64,000 bases of DNA from Panax quinquefolius (taxonomy: Eukaryota; Streptophyta; Magnoliopsida; Apiales; Araliaceae), in contig CM035160.1 in NCBI GenBank assembly GCA_020205615.1, positions 122,851,605 through 122,915,604 on the forward strand, in the 5' to 3' direction. This document shows, piece after piece, positions 57,861-64,000 of the stretch. Numbering within the stretch: position 1 is the stretch's first letter; every line of letters starts with the position of its first letter. The position numbers and the translations under genes were made by a program. The notes under the pieces were generated by a model that saw only the letters and a list, made by a program, of their open reading frames with translations, had not been told where the DNA came from and searched no databases.

Positions 57861-58778
57861 ATGGAGGCACCAAAGGTCAGTCCCGAAAAAGTCAAACCGA
57901 GTAGTGCAAGGAGAACGTTTGTTGTGACCTCCCAGAGAGCAAGGAACCCGAATGAGGTCATCACGGGTAAGCTTATCATAAACTCTAATGAAGTCTATAC
58001 TTTATTTGATACCGGTTCTACCCATTCTTTTATTTCTCTTACTTGCGCTCATCGATTAAATTTGACTCCGGAGAAATTAGACTTTGACTTATCTGTGGAA
58101 ACTCCGTTGGGAGAAACCTTCATTACATCCACTGTTTATAAGTTTTGTTTAGTTCAAATCGGTACCCTCACATTACCTGTCGATCTTATTTCATTAAAAA
58201 TACTTGCATTTGACGTGATTCTAGGGATTGATTGGTTAACTACTTATCATTCAAAAATTAATTATTTTCGTAAGGTTGTTAGCTTTCATATTCCTAACCA
58301 ACCTATTATGCAAATTCAAGCGACCAAACCATTAAAATCAATCACGATCATCTCAAGCCATAAAGCTATTCGTTTATTGAAAAACGGATGTCAAGCTTTC
58401 TTAGCTCATGTCACAGATTTAAACAAAAATACGTCAGTTTTGAACGATATTTCTATTGTTAATAAATTTCCTGACGTATTCCCCGAAGAACTTCCTGGCC
58501 TACCCCCAGAGCGTGAAATTGAATTTTGTATCGACCTTGAACCCGGTACAAAACCTATTTCCAAAGCCCCATATCGAATGGCTCCTATTGAACTTCAGGA
58601 GTTAAAGACCCAACTGCAGGAATTGTTAGACATTGGCTTTATTCGTCCTAGTACTTCTCCTCGGGGTGCTCCTGTTCTATTCGTGAAGAAGAAAGATGGG
58701 AGTATGCGACTTTGTATTGATTATCGGGAGTTGAATCATGTCACCATCAAAAATAGGTATCCATTGCCCGCGTATTGA
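57861..58778 (+). pseudogene. Protease and start of RT, Tekay-3 (open 305 codons)
   Basis: The protease active site is [15 protein letters not shown] around residues 45-59, followed by [17 protein letters not shown] and [12 protein letters not shown]. The linker [20 protein letters not shown] leads into [62 protein letters not shown]. The frame ends at YPLPAY because of a one-base insertion before the conserved RIDDLFDQL block. This is the longest intact coding stretch of any Tekay copy here and could make a protease-bearing fragment if translated. Confidence 0.9.
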
Positions 58779-59285
58779 TGACCTGTTTGACCCGGTTGCA
58801 AGGAGCCAAATTCTTTTCAAAGATTGATCTTCGTTAGGATATCACCAATTGAAGATTAGAACCGCTAACATTCCAAAGACGGCTTTTCGGAACTCGATGC
58901 GACGCATTATGAATTCCTTGTCATGTCCTTTGGATTTACTAATGCTCCTGCTGCCTTCATGGATATGATGAACCGAGTATTCAAGGAATATTTGGATCAC
59001 TTTGTGGTCGTCTTTATTGATGACATCCTTATTTATTCCAAAAGCCGTGAAGATCATGAGCAACACTTGAGGCTGACACTCCAAAAGCTTCGTGAATATA
59101 AGCTTTATGCCAAGTTGAAGAAATGCGAGTTCTGGCTTAAAGAAGTAGCATTCCTTGGGAACGATGGTATCAAGTCATGGAATATCTGCTGACCAAAGAA
59201 AGATTGAAGCTATTCAAAGTGGGAACAACCTAAATCGATGACCAAAAGTACGTAGCTTTCTCGGTTTAGCTGGTTATTATTGGAG
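58779..59285 (+). pseudogene. Reverse transcriptase palm and thumb, Tekay-3
   Basis: After the shift, ARRSQILFKD and [16 protein letters not shown] degraded text is followed by the open piece 58923-59192: [40 protein letters not shown] (both catalytic Asp of the FIDD box kept) and [17 protein letters not shown] one-base insertion then breaks the frame before HVVS-type text. Together with the previous entry nearly the entire RT is represented, in three frames. Confidence 0.85.
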
Positions 59286-59784
59286 ATTCGTGGAAGGATT
59301 TTCTCGAATCGCTACTCCATTGACTCAGCTGACTCGAAAAGATACAAAGTTCGGTTGGAGCGAAGAATGTGAGAAGAGTTTTCAAGAACTCAAGAGGAGA
59401 CTTATTTCAACACCTGTTCTGACAATACCATCTGGCTCGGAGGGATTTGTCATCTACAGTGATGCTTCGGGCAAAGGGTTGGGATGTGTTCTTATGCAAC
59501 ATGGAAAAGTTATAGCCTATGCCTCGCGACAACTCAAAGAATATGAGAGGAATTATCCTACTCATGATCTAGAGTTAGCAGCTGTTATCTTTGCACTTAA
59601 AATTTGGAGGCATTACTTGTATGGGGAGAAAGTGGAGATCTTTACGGATCATAAAAGCCTCAAATATTTCTTCACTCAAAAGGAACTCAACATGCGACAA
59701 CGACGTTGGCTTGAACTGTTGAAAGATTATGATCATACCATCCAATACCATCTTGGAAAAGCGAACATGGTGGTGACGCATTGA
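59286..59784 (+). pseudogene. RNase H, Tekay-3
   Basis: This 164-codon open piece starts with [20 protein letters not shown] (RT connection) and holds the RNase H motifs [16 protein letters not shown] (Asp), [20 protein letters not shown] (Glu) and [15 protein letters not shown] (Asp), then [20 protein letters not shown]. It ends just short of the last motif (VVxxALS) at a shift. All three visible catalytic acids are present. Confidence 0.87.
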
Positions 59785-61020
59785 GTGAAGATCATATGCA
59801 AGTCTGAAAGCGATATTGTCAATGCAAAGGCCCATTTTGTGTGACTTGCAAAGGATGGAGATAGAGTTAAAGACTCCAGGGACGCATGTGATGATGGCAA
59901 GTATACGAGTAGAACCGACTTTAATTGATAAAGTTAAAGCTGCTCAAGCTATAGACCTGGAGCTGATGCGTATGAGGAAGAAAGTGCAAGAAGGTGCTAT
60001 GTCGGAAGAAAGAATCGATGAAGAAGGAATACTTCGAGTCAACTCCAGACTTTGTGTTCCTAACGACCGATTTTAAAGTATAATATCATGATGGAGGCGC
60101 ACAACACACCATTTGCAATCCATCTGGGAGTACCAAAATGTATCATGATATTCGGCCATACATTTTGGTGGAGCAATATGAAGAGAGAGATAGCTATTTG
60201 TTTTATCTCAAGGTGTCTAACTTGTCAATGAGTTAAAGCGGGGCATCAAGTACCAAAAGGTCCATTGCAACCACTTGAAATTCGAATGGAAGTGGGAGCA
60301 CATTACCATGGATTTAAGTTCTCTGGGTCTTCCTAAGGTTTCTCAAGGCATAGATGCGATTTGGGACATTGTTGATAGATTGACCAAGTCTCGCTCATTT
60401 CTTCGATCTGAGAAACTTATACACTTGAACGTCTTGCTCAGATGTACATAAACGAGATTGTAAGATTGCATGGTATGCTTAGGTATCCATAGTTTCCGAT
60501 CGAGACCCAAGATTCACTTCACGATTTTGGGTTAGTTTGCAAAAAGCTATGGCACAGACTTACGATTTAGCTTCGGTAGATCATCCTCGGAGACGGACGA
60601 CACGGTCCGAGAGGACTATTCAAACTCTTGAAGATCTATTAAGACTCTGTATCCTTGATTTAAAGGGAAGTTGGGACAAGTTCTTACCATTGGTGGAGTT
60701 TTCCTACAACAACAGTTATCAAGCAAGTATTGGCATGGCTCCATTCGAAGCGTTGTATGGAAGAAAGTGGCATTCTCCAGTATGCTGGGATGAGGTGGGT
60801 GAAGCAACGTTGTTGGGACCGGAGTTGGTACGTATGACTACGGAAAAGATTCAAACGATCCGACAACGTATAAAAACCTCACAAAATCGACAAAAGAGTT
60901 ATGTTGATCTTCATCGAAAGGACGTGGAATTCGATATAGGAGATCATGTGTTGTTAAGAGTTGCTCCATGGAAAGGAGTTACAAGATTTTGAAAGAGAGG
61001 AAAACTTAATCCTCGATTCA
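59785..61020 (+). pseudogene. Integrase, Tekay-3
   Basis: The linker 59816-60076 (PILCDLQRMEIELKTPGTHV) is open. The H2C2 region follows near 60095-60235 (AHNTPFAIHLGVPKCI, CLTCQ). The core shows VDRLTKS near 60370 (Asp), [13 protein letters not shown] near 60500 (Asp) and RSERTIQTLEDLLRLCILDL at about 60605 (catalytic Glu kept, unlike Tekay-2). The frame 60537-60992 continues with [20 protein letters not shown] and LRVAPWKGVTRF. At least four shifts separate these blocks. Confidence 0.85.
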
Positions 61021-61400
61021 TCGGTCCATTTTTAATCCTTGATCGAGTAGGAACTGTGGCCTATAGACTCGCTTTATCGCCAAGTATGTCTCGTGTTCAT
61101 AACATTTTTCACATATCCATGTTACGTAAATATGTGAAAGACCCGAACCACATTATTGAGTTAGAACCGGATGAAATAGCGAAAGATTTGACGTATGAAG
61201 AGGTTCTGTTCAAATCTTGGATAAGAAGGAACATATTCTACGCTCAAGGTTATTATACCTCAAGTCAAAGTTTGTGGAGGAATCACGATGTTGAAGAAAT
61301 GACTTGGGAGTTAGAATCAAATGAAATCAAGGTATCCTTACCTCTTCGACATACCGAGTGCATTACCCTAATTTCGAGGAGAAATTTCATAAGAAGGGAG
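61021..61400 (+). pseudogene. Integrase C-terminus with chromodomain, Tekay-3
   Basis: [20 protein letters not shown] opens the region; 61056-61424 continues VHNIFHISMLRKYVKDPNHI and LEPDEIAKDLTYEEVLFKSW, where a frameshift moves the chromodomain tail (RNHDVEEMTWELES) partly out of frame. The block is otherwise colinear with Tekay-2. Confidence 0.8.
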
Positions 61401-61402
61401 GT
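61391..61402 (+). other. Polypurine tract, Tekay-3
   Basis: AAGAAGGGAGGT before the LTR start. Confidence 0.8.
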
Positions 61403-63215
61403 CATAAGACCCCAACTTTTATAAATAAAGATGAATTTTCTATAAATATTATTTTTGAATATTATGGAATAAATTTGATATAATGTTATAGTTGTGGGTA
61501 ATATTTATAAATTTTGCAAAGTAAGTAAGTTGTTATAAAATATTCATTTGGTGGGAATATTCTTTTTTGTCGGGGAATATTAAATTTAACGGCTCAATCG
61601 ATGGTGGACCCCCTGGCGGAAGTATTGTAAGTAGTTAAGAAAAGCGACAAAATTATCTTTCTATAAAATAATGGCGGAGGTGTTTACCGTTAAAACCGTT
61701 GAACTACCCGGTAGTAAAAGTACGAGTGTACTGCGTGGTTGCATAGTAGCACACGATATTGATTATTGATGCTTACGTGAGAAGTCACTCAGCTATGCTC
61801 AATAATTGCTACAGTAATTGCTGCATCATATCTCTTATATTATTGATTCAATTATTGTCACAGTATCATCTTTATAATATGTTATAGTATTAAATCAATA
61901 ATTGAGACGACAAGTTATAAATATTTAATAATTGTTGAAAGATTAAATATGTGTTGATTAAAAATAAAATGATTTGTGGTAATTTTTATTCAATCCTTGA
62001 TGTATATAAAGAGTATGTTATGATACGTTTGTGGTAATATTTATTCTGTTGGAATATCCCATCTACATGCGTTTTCTGTGGGACTGAATTCCGTTATTTA
62101 TTATTACATTGGAATAACCTAGTCGTATGCGGTCTATCGCATGCATGGTGATTTCTTTTGTTATTCCATTCTTTATTATACCCAGTTGGTTAAAACTTTG
62201 ACTTCTATACTCCATGAAATTAGTGGAATATCCTTAATATTTAAGCTTCATCCAAAGATCCTTTCATGAAAATATTCTTCTAAGTATTCTTGAATTTTAC
62301 TCTACAAAGCAGTATCATGTTGACAGTTTGGATGTTATTGGTTCCTGGATAAATTAATTCTTGAACTTGTTTTATTGAATTCTTATATCATTGTCATCAT
62401 CCTCATATTTATATTTTTTGAAAGTCATTTGTGGCTTCAGTAGTGCATAGATGGACTTGGTATGATTATGACTAGAGACTATTCGATTGTAATCATGGCC
62501 GTAATGTTACAAATGATGTGGTAAAAATCCTCGATGGTAGCGTAGTGCATTGATGGACGATTGTTGGCATGATCATGACCATTAATGAATACACAAATAT
62601 TCTTGGCCGTAGTAGTGCATTAATAATTATGGTCGTGATACTAAAGAATATCCTTGGCGTAGAGCGAGGGTGATTCGATGATGTGGAATATTTATTAAAA
62701 GTTTGAGTCTCAAATATAACAGATGATGAAAACCTTTTAAATCATAAAAGATAGTAGATTTTATTTTCTACTTGACTCTTTTAATGGATTCTTTGGTTCA
62801 TTGTGAGTTAAACTTGATGTTCATTATATTCTATCGCTTTAACATTTGTTTGTAGGCTAATGATAATTTATTACGCATTATCTTAGTCATAATATTTCTT
62901 CTTGAGCTAGTTGAGCTCACCCTTTCTTTCACTTTCTCTCTTGAAATGAGAATATAAATGGGACGAGTCGGGGAGCGGAGTAATGGTCCGGAGGATAGCA
63001 TTAGTAGTCCTCACTATTCGTGAAATAGTGTGATAATAATTGTAATGAGGACTCCTTTTGAGTTTGTATGATCTCTAGTAGACAATATTTGTATTCAAAC
63101 TCACAGTTTATATCGTATTGTACACGATAGTTATATTAGTAAGTTGTATTTAAATTATGTACCATGTGTCGACTACCCAAGATGGGTGATGTATACCTAA
63201 TTTTGGGGCGTCACA
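61403..63215 (+). repeat. Shared LTR: 3' LTR of Tekay-3 and 5' LTR of Tekay-4
   Basis: 1813 bp, starting CATAAGACCCC (the usual TG is CA) and ending GGGGCGTCACA. It aligns with the 5' LTR except that about 760 bases with promoter repeats, TATA box and most of the minisatellite are missing at about 62036. Confidence 0.85.
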
Positions 63216-64000
63216 AGAGTATCGAGCTTAGGGATATGATCCCTGGCTAAGATGTGAGAATAGTACTAGGAGGGGAGAGACGGGGAATACCTTCGCTAGT
63301 ATGACCTACTTAAGTTTATGTGCTATTTTATTGGTCGGTCAGAATATAGGGATAATATGTTACATGTCAATTAACCTTTTGTTTTGTGGCGATGTCTCGA
63401 AAATGACATCCGAGAATGTTGAGAATAGCAATGGAGCACAGCGATCGTGAGATTCACCACATATCAATAATCGGGATAATGTGCATCGTGAAGGCGATAA
63501 TCCTCATGCAAATAACAACACTGACCAACTGATGAATGATCAAATGTTCAAAGGCTTTATGCAATTCATGTAACAGCAGGCGAGAGCGACTCCTGTCCAA
63601 AACATAGGTGGAAACACGAAAAACACTCGGGCGGTCACCGCTAAACAATTCAAGGAGCTGGGACCACCGGAGGATAAGGGAGAGCCAAAACCACTTCTGG
63701 CGGAAGCATGGATAAAGCAGATTACCAAGATATTTGATGTCTTGGGATGCTCCGAGGAGAAAAAGGTTCCCTTGGCCGCCTTTATGTTGCGGGAGAGGCA
63801 GACATTCTTGGTGGGAATCGGTAAACGTACTCTACACTGCTTGTCTTGAAGATATCTTGGGAGAAGTTCGGGGAGTCATTCAACGACAAATACTTTCACG
63901 AAAGTATTCGCCACATGAAGGAGGTGGAGTTTATCAAGTTGGAACAAAACAATATGACCGTGTGTGCAATACGAGGCAAAATTTGCGGAGTTATCACGGT
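63216..64000 (+). pseudogene. Start of a fourth Tekay internal region (PBS remnant and gag)
   Basis: Directly after the LTR comes a decayed PBS (TATCGAGCTTAGG near 63220) and the same leader as in Tekay-3. The gag start, at about 63402, reads MTSENVENSNGA-like with one early shift. Capsid blocks KQFKELGPPEDKGEPKPLLA, AWIKQITKIFDVLGCSEEKK and ESIRHMKEVEFIKLEQNNM follow. It leaves the window before the zinc knuckles. Identity with 56569-57340 is high, so the two internal regions are close relatives. Confidence 0.85.

Larger units (their letters stand above)
53991..63215 (+). mobile_element. Tekay-like chromovirus copy 3
   Basis: A 9.2-kb plus-strand element with 5' LTR, PBS, gag, protease, RT, RNase H, integrase, chromodomain-type tail, PPT and a shortened 3' LTR. 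It is the best preserved pol in the window (a 305-codon open frame at 57861-58778) but still has several frameshifts. The 3' LTR is followed directly by a second PBS and gag, so there is no right-hand target duplication. Confidence 0.9.

Overview
This window is plant nuclear DNA from a repeat-rich, AT-rich genome, most likely a eudicot. It consists of nested LTR retrotransposons, mostly broken, plus one block of host-gene fragments. I see no intact host gene, no rRNA or tRNA gene and no bacterial operon. The evidence for a plant is the set of element families (Tat/Ogre-like, Tekay-like chromovirus, Athila-like, Ty1/copia), plant-type split-gene fragments (a HAC-type histone acetyltransferase, an ECA-type Ca2+-ATPase, a plastid-type phosphoglycerate-mutase family protein) and telomere-type TTTAGGG repeats.

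Layout, left to right. 1-7132: the 5' part of a Tat-type Ty3/gypsy element on the minus strand (protease, gag, leader, primer-binding site, 2.7-kb LTR). 7133-8311: a Ty1/copia remnant. 8312-11583: a second Tat-type element on the plus strand (LTR, PBS, start of gag), so the two Tat elements point away from each other. 11584-12412: unidentified AT-rich DNA. 12413-21267: a Tekay-like element on the minus strand with both LTRs and a 5-bp target duplication, but with most of RT/RNase H and the integrase core deleted. 21268-28250: unidentified DNA interrupted by a 4.2-kb solo-LTR-like unit (23075-27278) with its own 5-bp duplication. 28251-31613: an Athila-like remnant on the minus strand. 31614-33353: a partial second copy of the 4.2-kb unit. 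33354-41425: Tekay copy 2, plus strand, full set of domains but many stops. 41426-42262: a CACTA-like terminal region. 42263-46865: fragments of at least three unrelated host genes, all on the minus strand. 46866-49043: AT-rich DNA ending in a 490-bp ATT microsatellite. 49044-53990: the 3' end of a third Tat-type element on the minus strand, with a 25-bp satellite array and an antisense reading frame. 53991-63215: Tekay copy 3, plus strand. 63216-64000: the start of another Tekay internal region sharing the preceding LTR.

In intact relatives gag packages the RNA, protease matures the polyprotein, RT and RNase H make cDNA primed at the PBS and PPT, and integrase (with a chromodomain in Tekay) inserts it. 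No copy here encodes all of this intact. The most unusual structure is a series of short hairpins in the U3 region of all three Tat-type LTRs: the 8-nt loop is nearly constant while the 5-6 bp stems change in a compensated way. The other notable points are the composite gene-fragment block, the satellite array with an antisense frame in a Tat 3' region, and the tandem Tekay arrangement whose shared LTR has lost its promoter.
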